Of a DNA stretch of 64,000 nucleotides, positions 16,561 to 26,128 are shown piece by piece. Each line of letters starts with the position of its first letter. Position 1 is the first letter of the stretch. The stretch is taken from contig CALVEH010000002.1 of the NCBI GenBank assembly GCA_944326545.1, positions 62,001-126,000 on the forward strand, written 5' to 3'. A model generated the notes under the pieces. The model was not told the origin of the DNA, ran no database searches, and saw nothing but the letters and a program-made list of their open reading frames with translations. Origin of the DNA: Candidatus Gastranaerophilales bacterium (GTDB taxonomy: Bacteria; Cyanobacteriota; Vampirovibrionia; Gastranaerophilales; Gastranaerophilaceae). The translations under genes and the position numbers were made by a program.

Positions 16561-17286
16561 ATGGATAACAATCTAAAATATAGAAGAATATTACTAAAAG
16601 TAAGCGGCGAAGCACTTCTCGGCGACCAAGAATTTGGTATTGATCAAAAGCCTGTTGAAATGATTGCCAATGAAATAAAAGAAGCACACGACATGGGTGC
16701 AGAAATTGCTGTAGTTGTTGGCGGCGGAAACATATTTAGAGGTATGAAAAACAGTGCTAAACTAGGTATGGACCAAGCATCTGGCGACTATGTCGGAATG
16801 TTAGCTACTGTAATGAATGCAATTGCATTACAAAGTGCACTAAGAAAACTTAATGTATCTTGCAGAGTTCAATCAGCTATTGATATGGACAAGATTGCTG
16901 AGCCGTACATAAGATTTAAAGCAATAAGGCACTTAGAAAAAAATCGAGTTGTAATTTTCGCGGCAGGTACAGGTAACCCGTTCTTTACAACAGACACAGC
17001 TGCTGCGCTTAGAGCATCAGAAATAGATGCAGAAGTTATGCTGATGGCTAAAAACGGCGTTGACGGAGTTTATTCTGATGACCCCAAAATCAATCCAAAT
17101 GCAAAAAAATATGAAAAAATATCATACGATGATATAATCGTTAAAGGATTAAAAGTTATGGATACTGCATCCTGCGCATTATGCAAACAAAACAACATAC
17201 CAATCATTGTTTTTGATTTTGCAGCAAAAGGCAGTATAGGAAAACTATTAAAAGGCGAGAGATTAGGTACTATTGTAGGAGAATAA
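16561..17286 (+). CDS. pyrH: UMP kinase
   Basis: 241 residues of the amino-acid kinase fold. UMP kinase phosphorylates UMP to UDP with ATP. Visible marks are LLKVSGEALLG, VVVGGGNIFRG, GTGNPFFTTDTAA and KNGVDGVYSDDP. First gene of an operon; the frr start follows two bases after its stop, using the GGAG at its end as ribosome site. The common tsf neighbour is absent. Confidence 0.97.
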   Translation: MDNNLKYRRILLKVSGEALLGDQEFGIDQKPVEMIANEIKEAHDMGAEIAVVVGGGNIFRGMKNSAKLGMDQASGDYVGMLATVMNAIALQSALRKLNVSCRVQSAIDMDKIAEPYIRFKAIRHLEKNRVVIFAAGTGNPFFTTDTAAALRASEIDAEVMLMAKNGVDGVYSDDPKINPNAKKYEKISYDDIIVKGLKVMDTASCALCKQNNIPIIVFDFAAKGSIGKLLKGERLGTIVGE

Positions 17287-17288
17287 AA

Positions 17289-17849
17289 ATGACAGTTGAT
17301 GAAATGCTATCTAATGGCACAGAAAAAATGGAAAAAGCAATTAATGCATTGAAAAAAGAATTTGCTTCAATCAGAACAGGTAGAGCAAATCCACTTATAC
17401 TTGATAAAGTTGTTGTAGACTACTACGGAGTACCAACACCACTAAGACAAATGTCACAAGTAAGTGTACAAGATGGTCAAACACTTGTTATCACACCATA
17501 TGACAAAACTATTATCAAAGAAATTGAAAAAGCTATGATTAAAGCAGAACTTGGCATTACACCAAACTCTGATGGTATTGTTATAAGACTAACATTCCCA
17601 CCACTTACAGAAGACAGAAGAAAAGAAATATCTAAAGACGTTAAAAAGACAGCAGAAGAAGCAAAAGTTGCTGTACGTAATATCCGTCGTGATATGACAG
17701 ACGAATTAAAGAAAATTGAAAAAGCTGACAACTTACCTGAAGATGCAGTAAAGGACAACCAAGATAAAATACAAAAAATTACAGACAAATATGTAAAAAT
17801 CATTGATGAACTTGCTGCAGAAAAAGAAAAAGAGGTTATGACAGTATAG
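17289..17849 (+). CDS. frr: Ribosome recycling factor
   Basis: 186 residues, the normal length. RRF, with EF-G, splits post-termination ribosomes. Conserved marks are SIRTGRANP near residue 27, DYYGVPTPL, and RKEISKDVKKTAEEAKVAVRNIRRD. The TAG stop shares its G with the GTG start of cdsA. Confidence 0.97.
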   Translation: MTVDEMLSNGTEKMEKAINALKKEFASIRTGRANPLILDKVVVDYYGVPTPLRQMSQVSVQDGQTLVITPYDKTIIKEIEKAMIKAELGITPNSDGIVIRLTFPPLTEDRRKEISKDVKKTAEEAKVAVRNIRRDMTDELKKIEKADNLPEDAVKDNQDKIQKITDKYVKIIDELAAEKEKEVMTV

Positions 17850-18757
17850 TGGATATATTAAAGCTTTTTAATAACAACACACTTAGACTAATTACAGGTG
17901 TTTTAATTGGCTTCTTTGTGTTGGGGTGCGTAATCGCAGGCGGTATTCCGTTAATGCTATTGGTTGCATATGTTGCTTATATCGGTTCAAAAGAGTACGT
18001 ATGCATACTAGAGAAGAAGGGTTTTAGACCTTTCTTACACTTGATAATACTTGCAGATATCTGCTTTGTAATACTAACGGCACTAAAAAGGTTTGACCTT
18101 GTACCTATTGTACTCACATTAGGCACAATAGGAGCGTTTATGCTCGTATTATGGAAAGGAAGACAACCTTACATAGCAAACGTAGCCACAACAGTTCTTG
18201 GCTTTATATATGGAGGTTGGCTACCTTGTTTTGTTATATTGCTTAGACAACTAAACCAAGACTCTTTAGGATTTTTGACAATAAAAATGAGTTCAGGACT
18301 TGGTTTTCTAGTGCTCTTGTTCTTTACAATATTGATGACTGACGTTGGCGGATATGTTTTTGGATCAAAATTCGGCAAGACACCGCTTGCACCGGTAGTA
18401 AGCCCTAAAAAGACAGTAGAAGGTGCCGTTGGTGGTTCATTACTGGCTATAACAACAGCGATGGTCATAGGATTTCTGATTCACATAGAATGGTATCAAT
18501 CACTTATTGCAGGTATTTTAATAACAACTTTCGCACAAATAGGTGACTTAGCAGAATCACTTATAAAAAGAGATGCAGGCGTTAAAGATTCAGGCAATTC
18601 ATTACCTGGTCATGGCGGCTTTCTAGATAGAGCAGACAGCTACTTATTTAGTACACCTATTGCCTACTTTTATTTTAACTACTTTGTAGTTAGTGATCAG
18701 TTAACATTAGATTTTATAAGTTTTGCCAGAAAGGCTCTCCATGCAGTCGGACTGTAG
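17849..18757 (+). CDS. cdsA: Phosphatidate cytidylyltransferase (CDP-diglyceride synthase)
   Basis: 302 residues with about eight membrane helices and the family signature SLIKRDAGVKDSGN followed by LPGHGGFLDRADS. It makes CDP-diacylglycerol from phosphatidic acid and CTP in the inner membrane. The start is GTG at 17849, overlapping the frr stop by one base. The uppS gene often found between frr and cdsA is missing here. Confidence 0.95.
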   Translation: MDILKLFNNNTLRLITGVLIGFFVLGCVIAGGIPLMLLVAYVAYIGSKEYVCILEKKGFRPFLHLIILADICFVILTALKRFDLVPIVLTLGTIGAFMLVLWKGRQPYIANVATTVLGFIYGGWLPCFVILLRQLNQDSLGFLTIKMSSGLGFLVLLFFTILMTDVGGYVFGSKFGKTPLAPVVSPKKTVEGAVGGSLLAITTAMVIGFLIHIEWYQSLIAGILITTFAQIGDLAESLIKRDAGVKDSGNSLPGHGGFLDRADSYLFSTPIAYFYFNYFVVSDQLTLDFISFARKALHAVGL

Positions 18758-19478
18758 TGACCAGAAATTAAACAAATTTATAATGCAATTAGGTTTTAAC
18801 AAGTTCTCTAAAGAACTTGTTAAAATTGCATTTACACATAGTTCATACACAAAAGAACACAAGTTACCATACAAAAAATGCTATGAAAGACTTGAGTTTT
18901 TAGGTGACGCAGTTTTAAAAATGGCTATAACCGATTACTTGTATACAAAATACCCTGATGCACACGAGGGAGAATTAACAAAAATACGAGGAATAGTTGT
19001 TAGCGACGAGATATTGCATAAAGTAGCACTCAAATTAGATATAGAAGAACATATAAAAGTAAGTGAAGCAGAAGAAAAATGCGGAGGCAAAAAGCTTGAG
19101 TCTATACAAGCTTGCGTAATGGAAGCACTTTTCGGCGCACTATACCTATCATCAGACAGAGAACAACTTAAAGATTTTATAATTAATAACCTGTCAGATT
19201 TAATAGAAGAAATATTAAACAATAAAACTGTTTACAATGCAAAAGCTCTTCTACAAGAGTATACACAAAGCAAAAGCAAAGAGTTACCACAATATGAACT
19301 TGTTAAAGAATCCGGAGAAGCACACGACAAAACATTTACAGTCAGAGTTCTATATCAAAACAAAGAATTAGCAACCGCAAGTGGAAAAACAAAAAAACAA
19401 GCACAACAAGAGGCTGCATTTTCAGCTTGTCAAAAGCTTGGACTAATTAATAAAAATAAGGAATTAATAAATGAGTAA
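18741..19478 (+). CDS. rnc: Ribonuclease III
   Basis: 245 residues from ATG 18741, chosen for the AGAAAGG six bases upstream; a TTG at 18723 is in frame but lacks a site. The RNase III signature ERLEFLGDAVL carries the catalytic acidic residues, EALFGALYL has the second Glu, and the C-terminal third is a double-stranded RNA-binding domain ending in TKKQAQQEAA. It processes rRNA and mRNA duplexes. It overlaps cdsA by 17 bases and rpe by 8. Confidence 0.95.
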   Translation: MQSDCSDQKLNKFIMQLGFNKFSKELVKIAFTHSSYTKEHKLPYKKCYERLEFLGDAVLKMAITDYLYTKYPDAHEGELTKIRGIVVSDEILHKVALKLDIEEHIKVSEAEEKCGGKKLESIQACVMEALFGALYLSSDREQLKDFIINNLSDLIEEILNNKTVYNAKALLQEYTQSKSKELPQYELVKESGEAHDKTFTVRVLYQNKELATASGKTKKQAQQEAAFSACQKLGLINKNKELINE

Positions 19479-20115
19479 AATTATCGTATCGCCATCAATA
19501 TTATCAGCAGATTTTGCCAACTTAGAAAAAGACGTAAAAGAACTTCAAGATTGCGGTGCTGATTGGATTCACGTAGATGTTATGGATGGGCACTTCGTCC
19601 CTAATATAACAATAGGTGCACCTGTTGTTAAAGCAATAAAACCGCATTGCTCAGTACCATTAGATGTTCATTTGATGATAGAAAATCCGCAAAATTATGT
19701 CGAAGACTTTGTTAAGGCTGGTGCAGATATAATTACTGTTCATTACGAAGCAACAAAAGATATGACAGAAGATGTCATATCACACATAAAATCTCATGAT
19801 GTTCTTGTTGGTTTGTCTATAAAGCCCAAAACAAAACCTGAAGAAATTTTAGAATATCTGCTTCTGGTTGATATGGTGTTGATAATGACGGTAGAACCAG
19901 GCTTTGGCGGTCAAGCGTTTATGCTAGATTGTGCAGAAAAAATACCTGTCATAAAACAAAATGCACCTGAAAATCTAATCATACAAGTAGATGGAGGAAT
20001 AAATGACCAAACAGCCAAAATTTGTAGAGAATTAGGCGCAAATTCTCTTGTTGCAGGCTCTTACATATTCAAATCAACAAATATAGAAGATGCTATTGAA
20101 TCTTTAAAAAAATAG
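19471..20115 (+). CDS. rpe: Ribulose-phosphate 3-epimerase
   Basis: 214 residues, a TIM barrel. It interconverts ribulose 5-phosphate and xylulose 5-phosphate in the pentose phosphate pathway. Marks are SPSILSADFANL, HVDVMDGHFVPN with the metal-binding residues, DVHLMIE, MTVEPGFGGQ and QVDGGIN. Last gene of the pyrH operon. Confidence 0.96.
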   Translation: MSKIIVSPSILSADFANLEKDVKELQDCGADWIHVDVMDGHFVPNITIGAPVVKAIKPHCSVPLDVHLMIENPQNYVEDFVKAGADIITVHYEATKDMTEDVISHIKSHDVLVGLSIKPKTKPEEILEYLLLVDMVLIMTVEPGFGGQAFMLDCAEKIPVIKQNAPENLIIQVDGGINDQTAKICRELGANSLVAGSYIFKSTNIEDAIESLKK

Positions 20116-20208
20116 ATATTAACAACTATTCGGCTAAATATGATGTTTACATTCAATTTCGTTTATTTTATGATTATCAAGAATTAAGGTTGGGGATATC
20201 AAAAATAA

Positions 20209-21876
20209 ATGAAAAAGAGAACGGTTATAAGTATTGTCATTACAATAATCTGTGTAATACTTACTAATAAGTTTTGGTTTAATATCAAACCTCTGCAAAT
20301 ATCACTTAATGCTAAAGGCTCAGGAATTACAAAATTTGAGTTCTTTTTAAATAAAAAAGATAACAATGACTTTAAAAAAGCCAAATATGGTGTTGTTGAG
20401 ACTAACATAGATAATGCAGAAAATATTGAATTTTTCATAAACAGAATACATAAAACTAAAAAAATAAAAATAACAATTACATCACCCAATCAAAAAAAAA
20501 TAACTCTAAGCAAAATTTCACTACGCTACAACAAATACAAACTTGATAATTTAGATGCATTTTTAGCGGAAAATGCAACACTTAAGCTTGATGGAAATAA
20601 ACTGGTCATTTACCCAAAAGCTGAATCTTTTTCTATAATTTATAACAAACCTGTAAATATCAAACCAGCAACTGAAATTGATATTAAAATTTTGATAGTA
20701 ATTGCAGTACTGACATTTTTACTATCATATAAATTAACCTCTTATCTGGCAGACTTCAAGATTCTTAATAATGCATCAAGACTTGATATAATTTTTCTTC
20801 TAATTTTCTTTGTTCTTTTATTTATACCAATGAGTAATATCGATACAAAAACAGAGAAATCGCCTAAAGAAAACAGACAACTCTCAGTATATAAAACTTT
20901 TATAAAAGATAATGATATTAATTTCAATTATGGTGAAGATTTCAACAATTGGTTTAGTGATAGATTCTATTTACGTGATAAAACAACCGAATTGCATAAT
21001 ATATTAAAAAGGACAATAAACAGAAATTATAAAGACAATTTTGCTCTTATAGGAAAAGAAAATTGGTTATTTTTAGTATCAGGAAACTCCGAAAGAAATT
21101 ATTTAAATCTCGATAAATTTTCTGAAAAAGACTTAAAGAAAGCAGTTGATTACATAGTAAGCATAGACAATTACTGCAAAAAACATAATAAAAAATTCAT
21201 TTTTTTGATATGTCCTGATAAAAATAAAATTTACGGAGAATACTATCCAGATTATTATATAAAAAATATTCCTGATTCAGAAAGCAGAGCCAACCAACTA
21301 ATTAGTGAACTAAATAAACGAGGGGTAAAAACAATATACCCATATAATGTTTTAAAAGCAAATAAAACTAGTGACCAGACAAAGCTACTGTACTGGAAAA
21401 ATGATACTCATTGGAGCACATACGGAGCATACACAGCATATAATGAAAGTATTTCAAAAGCACTAAATATTGAGCCTGTTAAAATCAAAATCCAGACCTT
21501 AGAAAAACATAAAGGAGATATTAGTAACAGACTACCAATAAACTACAAGGATGATACAGAATACTTGACTCCAAAGATTATGAGTTCTAACGCAAAATGT
21601 AAACAAATTACAAATATGAAACACAATAAGCTAAAAAAACGCGGTGATATAATATGTGTCAGCAAAAATCAAAATAGTACAAGTATAGTTTTTTACAGAG
21701 ATAGTTTTGCAACAAATTTGATACCTTTTATATCAGAGAATTATAGCAGTAGTGAATTTTATTGGACTAACAAAGTAAATTCAAAAGAAATAGATAAATT
21801 CAATATTATTGTTTTTGAAACAGTAGAAAGATTACTGCCTAAATTAGCTGAACTAAAACCAATAAAGGAGAATTAG
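20209..21876 (+). CDS. AlgX/AlgJ-like SGNH-type acetyltransferase
   Basis: 555 residues. Membrane helices lie near 7-23, 163-181 and 194-212, and the C-terminal 340 residues form an AlgX/AlgJ/DHHW-type domain facing the periplasm. Motifs are NDTHWSTYGAY (the Asp-x-His pair) and FYRDSFATNLIP (the nucleophile Ser block). Such proteins pass acetyl groups onto exported polysaccharide, with an MBOAT partner supplying acetyl across the membrane. The partner gene begins at the next base after the stop. The glycan acceptor is unknown; no alginate genes are seen. Confidence 0.8.
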   Translation: MKKRTVISIVITIICVILTNKFWFNIKPLQISLNAKGSGITKFEFFLNKKDNNDFKKAKYGVVETNIDNAENIEFFINRIHKTKKIKITITSPNQKKITLSKISLRYNKYKLDNLDAFLAENATLKLDGNKLVIYPKAESFSIIYNKPVNIKPATEIDIKILIVIAVLTFLLSYKLTSYLADFKILNNASRLDIIFLLIFFVLLFIPMSNIDTKTEKSPKENRQLSVYKTFIKDNDINFNYGEDFNNWFSDRFYLRDKTTELHNILKRTINRNYKDNFALIGKENWLFLVSGNSERNYLNLDKFSEKDLKKAVDYIVSIDNYCKKHNKKFIFLICPDKNKIYGEYYPDYYIKNIPDSESRANQLISELNKRGVKTIYPYNVLKANKTSDQTKLLYWKNDTHWSTYGAYTAYNESISKALNIEPVKIKIQTLEKHKGDISNRLPINYKDDTEYLTPKIMSSNAKCKQITNMKHNKLKKRGDIICVSKNQNSTSIVFYRDSFATNLIPFISENYSSSEFYWTNKVNSKEIDKFNIIVFETVERLLPKLAELKPIKEN

Positions 21877-23277
21877 ATGCTATTTTCGTCAATGACATTT
21901 GTATATTTATTTTTACCAATAGTAAGCTTAATTTACATATGCGCAAAAAAAGAATTACACAATGCTATATTGCTTTTTGCAAGTATTATATTTTATGCTT
22001 GGGGAGAACCACGATATCTTGCGATAATGCTTTTAACAATCATTGTTAACTATGCAGGTGCAATTGCAATTGAAAAATTTGACTCACACAAGAAAGTCCC
22101 CCTAATTATAACAATACTGATTAATTTAGGTTTTTTAGCTTATTTTAAGTATTTCAATTTTGTCATTGATAACATAAACACCATTTTTTCTGCAAATATA
22201 AAGTTAATGGAAATTATCTTGCCTCTTGGTATTTCATTTTATACATTTCAAGCTATGTCATATCTTATTGATGTATATAGAGGCGATTGCAAAGCACAAA
22301 AAGATTTTTACAAACTTGCATTATATATTTGCTTGTTCCCTCAGTTAATAGCAGGTCCTATTGTCAAGTATCACGATATAGCAGAACAAATTGACTCACG
22401 CGAGGTTAACTTTGACAAGGTTCAGTACGGTGTTAAAAGATTTATCATCGGGTTATCTAAAAAAATGCTTATTGCTAACACTCTTGGAGCCGTTGCCGAC
22501 AAGATATTTATTCAACAGCCGGATACATTTTCACCGCTTGTGGCTTGGATTGGTGCTTTAGCATATTCGTTCCAACTGTTTTTTGATTTTTCAGGATATT
22601 CTGATATGGCTATAGGCTTAGGAGCTATTTTTGGCTTTAAGTTTTTAGAAAACTTTAATTATCCATATATATCTAAATCCATTACAGAATTTTGGAGAAG
22701 ATGGCACATATCACTATCCACATGGTTTAAAGAGTATGTATATATTCCTCTTGGCGGTAACAAATCAGGAATGAAAAGAACCTGCATAAACTTAGGAATA
22801 GTATTTTTCTTAACAGGTTTATGGCACGGAGCTAACTGGACATTCATACTATGGGGAATTTGGAATGGCTTTTTTATTGTTTTAGAAAAGCTTACAGGTT
22901 GGCACAAAGATAAAGAAGGTTGGATAGTAAATTTAACTAAACATATTTATACAATTTTTGTATTTGTTATTGGATGGGTTTTATTTAGAGCAGAAAATCT
23001 AACATACGCTCTAACTTACATTAGAAATATGTTTGGGTTAATAAAAGTACACGATATATGCTATGCTATCCCATACTACATTGATACTTATGAGATCATA
23101 ATGTTTACGACAGCACTAATATGTTCAGTACCAATATTTAAAAACATACTAAATATATCAAAAGAAAATAAACTAATGTATGCAGGAGTAAATATCTGGC
23201 TATTGTTATTATTCTTGCTTTCATCAGCAACAATAGCTGCATCAACATACAACCCGTTTATATATTTTAGATTTTAA
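21877..23277 (+). CDS. MBOAT-family membrane O-acyltransferase (AlgI/DltB-like)
   Basis: 466 residues, about eleven membrane helices. Typical blocks are FSGYSDMAIGLGAIFGF, FWRRWHISLSTWFKEYVYIPLGGN and GLWHGANWTFILWG, the last holding the catalytic His. It should move acetyl groups through the inner membrane for O-acetylation of a surface glycan by the preceding AlgX/AlgJ-like protein. GGAG at the end of the upstream gene serves as ribosome site. Confidence 0.92.
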   Translation: MLFSSMTFVYLFLPIVSLIYICAKKELHNAILLFASIIFYAWGEPRYLAIMLLTIIVNYAGAIAIEKFDSHKKVPLIITILINLGFLAYFKYFNFVIDNINTIFSANIKLMEIILPLGISFYTFQAMSYLIDVYRGDCKAQKDFYKLALYICLFPQLIAGPIVKYHDIAEQIDSREVNFDKVQYGVKRFIIGLSKKMLIANTLGAVADKIFIQQPDTFSPLVAWIGALAYSFQLFFDFSGYSDMAIGLGAIFGFKFLENFNYPYISKSITEFWRRWHISLSTWFKEYVYIPLGGNKSGMKRTCINLGIVFFLTGLWHGANWTFILWGIWNGFFIVLEKLTGWHKDKEGWIVNLTKHIYTIFVFVIGWVLFRAENLTYALTYIRNMFGLIKVHDICYAIPYYIDTYEIIMFTTALICSVPIFKNILNISKENKLMYAGVNIWLLLLFLLSSATIAASTYNPFIYFRF

Positions 23278-23282
23278 AAAAA

Positions 23283-24536
23283 CTAAACAGCAAAATATGA
23301 GTAATTATCAATTTCTTCTTGTGTATTCATTTCAGTTACACATACAAGAACTCTATTTTCATCCAGTTTAATACCGCCAAGTATTTTGTTTTCTTTTAAA
23401 TTGTTTAAAAACTCATCAGCATTATTAACTTTCAAAACAAATTCATTAAAAAAGTTTTTTGACTGGAGTTCAAAGCCTTTTTCCATTAACTTATCAGCAA
23501 GAATATGCGCATTTTTAGAACTCATCAACGCAACTTGACGCAATCCATTTAAGCCCATAACAGTCATATAAACTGTTGATTGCAAAGCAACCAGAGCTTG
23601 GTTAGAACAAATATTACTTGTTGCTTTTTCTCGTCTTATGTGTTGTTCTCTTGTCTGTAAAGTTAAGCAAAAAGCCTGATTGCCTTCGGCATCAACTGTT
23701 CTGCCTACAACACGACCGGGCATCTGTCTTTTATACTTATCAAGACAAGCAAAATACCCGCCATAAGGACCGCCAAAAGAAAGTGAATTGCCAACTGGCT
23801 GCAAATCACCAACCATAACATCGCATTTAGGCGGTTCAAGAACAGATAATGAAATCAAGTCACAACAGCAAATAAGCATTGTTTTAGGGTCTTGAATTTT
23901 TGTTTTAAGCTGTTCTACATTATGTATAGCTCCAAAATAATCCGGCGTCTGTATAAGGACACAAGCAACATCTGAGCCTATTTCAGTTAGATCATTTGAA
24001 ACTTCAATATCCGCAGCTTGAGCATAAGTTCTAATTACTTCTTGATACTCAGGGTTTACTCGTCTACAAACGAGTACTTTATTTCTGCCAGTAACTCTAA
24101 CAGCCATCAAAACAGCTTCAGCACAAGCAGTCGCAGCATCGTACATAGAAGCGTTAGAGACGTCCATATTAGTCAAATTACAAATCATAGATTGATATTC
24201 ATAAATTGACTGTAGTGTCCCCTGAGAAATTTCAGCCTGATATGGTGTATAAGCTGTATTAAACTCGAATCTAGAAGATATCTGAGATACGCAAGCAGGA
24301 ACGAATCTTTTTGAAGCACCACCGCCAAGAAAGCAAGCATAATCTGTTTTATTAGCAGCTGCAAGTTTTTTTATTTCACGAGTTACATCCATCTCAGAGT
24401 GACATAACCCCAAATTCAGATTATCTATTCTAATATCCTTTGGTAAATCACTATACAAATCTTCAAGGGAACTCAATCCGATTGAATTTAACATTTCTAA
24501 TCGTTCTTCGGCAGTATGTGCTTCAAAATTATTCAT
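23283..24536 (-). CDS. gcvPA: Glycine dehydrogenase (decarboxylating) subunit 1, GcvPA
   Basis: 417 residues, corresponding to the N-terminal half of P-protein (the split form). Marks are FLGGGASKRFVP, FNTAYTPYQAEISQGTLQ, NASMYDAATA and GGPYGGYFA. With GcvPB, which holds the PLP lysine, it decarboxylates glycine and loads the lipoyl arm of GcvH. gcvPB normally follows directly; here the next gene is an unrelated convergent MBOAT gene six bases away. Confidence 0.93.
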   Translation of the reverse strand: MNNFEAHTAEERLEMLNSIGLSSLEDLYSDLPKDIRIDNLNLGLCHSEMDVTREIKKLAAANKTDYACFLGGGASKRFVPACVSQISSRFEFNTAYTPYQAEISQGTLQSIYEYQSMICNLTNMDVSNASMYDAATACAEAVLMAVRVTGRNKVLVCRRVNPEYQEVIRTYAQAADIEVSNDLTEIGSDVACVLIQTPDYFGAIHNVEQLKTKIQDPKTMLICCCDLISLSVLEPPKCDVMVGDLQPVGNSLSFGGPYGGYFACLDKYKRQMPGRVVGRTVDAEGNQAFCLTLQTREQHIRREKATSNICSNQALVALQSTVYMTVMGLNGLRQVALMSSKNAHILADKLMEKGFELQSKNFFNEFVLKVNNADEFLNNLKENKILGGIKLDENRVLVCVTEMNTQEEIDNYSYFAV

Positions 24537-24548
24537 TTTTATCCTTAT

Positions 24549-24932
24549 TTACTCTAATTCTTCTTTATAATCATTATATTCTAACAAATCACCCGATTCT
24601 GCGTGAGCATCGGCATTTTCAATCTTAACAAGCCATCCCTCTTCAAAAGGGCTTTCATTCAAGATTTCAGGACTTTCAACGATTTTTTCGTTTACTTCAA
24701 CGATTTTACCACCTACAGGCATATAGATTTCAGAAGCAGCTTTTACAGATTCAACAGTAGCAAAAACTTCACCCTTAACAAATTCGCTTCCTACTTCCGG
24801 CAATTCAACAAATACAATGTCACCTAGCTGTTCGACAGCGTAATCGGTAAGACCTATTGTATAAATAGAATCGCTTCCTTCTAACAAATATTCATGGCTC
24901 TTTGAACATAAAATACCTTCAGGCACCATCAC
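24549..24932 (-). CDS. gcvH: Glycine cleavage system H protein
   Basis: About 127 residues. The lipoyl-lysine motif is intact in ATVESVKAASEIYMPV, and the C-terminal NESPFEEGWLVKI is typical. It shuttles the aminomethyl group between P, T and L proteins. The start is GTG 24932 or ATG 24929; AGGAG lies seven bases before the GTG. It is 12 bases from gcvPA, 22 from gcvT. Confidence 0.95.
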   Translation of the reverse strand: MMVPEGILCSKSHEYLLEGSDSIYTIGLTDYAVEQLGDIVFVELPEVGSEFVKGEVFATVESVKAASEIYMPVGGKIVEVNEKIVESPEILNESPFEEGWLVKIENADAHAESGDLLEYNDYKEELE

Positions 24933-24954
24933 GATTTATCTCCTATTATGTCTG

Positions 24955-26061
24955 TTAACTAATTTTATATCTTTTTTGAACAAAGGGTCTTTTAATAACT
25001 TTAGCATTATACAATTTATTTCTTACCATAATTTGTATGGTAGAGTCTAGTGTTACGTTATCCTTTGTATCAACATACCCCATCCCTATATTTTTGTCCA
25101 GAGTTGGAGAGTAACCACCACTCGATACAATACCTGTCTTATGACCGTCTAAATAAATTTCATATTCGTGTCTTGGTATTGCACGCTCAACCATTTCAAA
25201 CCCAATAAGCTTTTTAGAAGCACCATTTGCGATTTGATCTAATATAACACTTTTACCGTTATAGTCTTCTTTCTTATCTTTTGGAATAGACCACTTAAGA
25301 CCAGCCTCAACAGGTGTTATTGTTTCATTTAAATCATTGCCATACAACATCAATGCCGCCTCTAGTCTCAAGGTATCACGAGCACCAAGACCAATTGGTT
25401 TAATATTGTATTCTTTACCAATTTCAAAAAGTTTATCCCAAATTTTTATTGCATCAGTATTGTCTACAATGATTTCAAAGCCATCCTCACCTGTATAACC
25501 GGTTCTGGAAATAAAAACATCTACTCCATCAAGAGAACAAGTTTTTATAGTAAAAAATTCAGGTTGAGTGTCTTGTAACAAGCCCAATTTTTCTACAATT
25601 TTATAAGCATTTGGCCCTTGCAAAGCAAGCATAGCATATTTATCAGACTTATTTATAACATCAACTCTATAATCTTTTTTATTAGCCAAAAGCCAATCAT
25701 AATCTTTTTCAATATTAGCTGCATTTGCAATAACCAGATACTCAACATCAGCAAGCTTATAGATAATTAAATCATCTATAAGACAGCCGTCTTGCTTAGG
25801 TAATTGGCAATATATTGCTTTATTCAGAAGCAATTTTGACAAATCTTGAGGGACAACACTTTGTAAAAATTCTAAAGCCTGCTCACCTTTAACAAAAATT
25901 TGTCCCATGTGAGAAACATCAAAAAGCCCTACAGAACTTCTCACTGCACGGTGTTCATCTATAATTCCGGAGTACTGTACAGGCATATCCCAACCGCCAA
26001 ATTCAACTATTTTGGCACCTAGCTCAAGATGTTTATTATAAAAAACTGTTTTTTTCCCCAT
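24955..26061 (-). CDS. gcvT: Aminomethyltransferase (glycine cleavage T protein)
   Basis: 368 residues from ATG 26061, preceded by GAGG at good spacing; a TTG at 26073 overlaps that site and is rejected. Marks are GGWDMPVQYSGI, LFDVSHMGQ, GPNAYK, SRTGYTGEDGFEI and GLGARDTLRLEA. It releases ammonia and passes the methylene group to tetrahydrofolate. First gene of the leftward gcvT-gcvH-gcvPA operon. I see no glycine riboswitch in the 67 bases before it. Confidence 0.95.
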   Translation of the reverse strand: MGKKTVFYNKHLELGAKIVEFGGWDMPVQYSGIIDEHRAVRSSVGLFDVSHMGQIFVKGEQALEFLQSVVPQDLSKLLLNKAIYCQLPKQDGCLIDDLIIYKLADVEYLVIANAANIEKDYDWLLANKKDYRVDVINKSDKYAMLALQGPNAYKIVEKLGLLQDTQPEFFTIKTCSLDGVDVFISRTGYTGEDGFEIIVDNTDAIKIWDKLFEIGKEYNIKPIGLGARDTLRLEAALMLYGNDLNETITPVEAGLKWSIPKDKKEDYNGKSVILDQIANGASKKLIGFEMVERAIPRHEYEIYLDGHKTGIVSSGGYSPTLDKNIGMGYVDTKDNVTLDSTIQIMVRNKLYNAKVIKRPFVQKRYKIS

Positions 26062-26128
26062 AACTAGCCTCAAATATACACACTCATTATCCTTATTATG
26101 TTTTAGGCTATTTTTTTAATAATGTCAA

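Noticed and set aside
26062-26128. A glycine riboswitch before gcvT
   Set aside because: The gap to rnhC is only 67 bases, too short for the aptamer, and no conserved core is seen.
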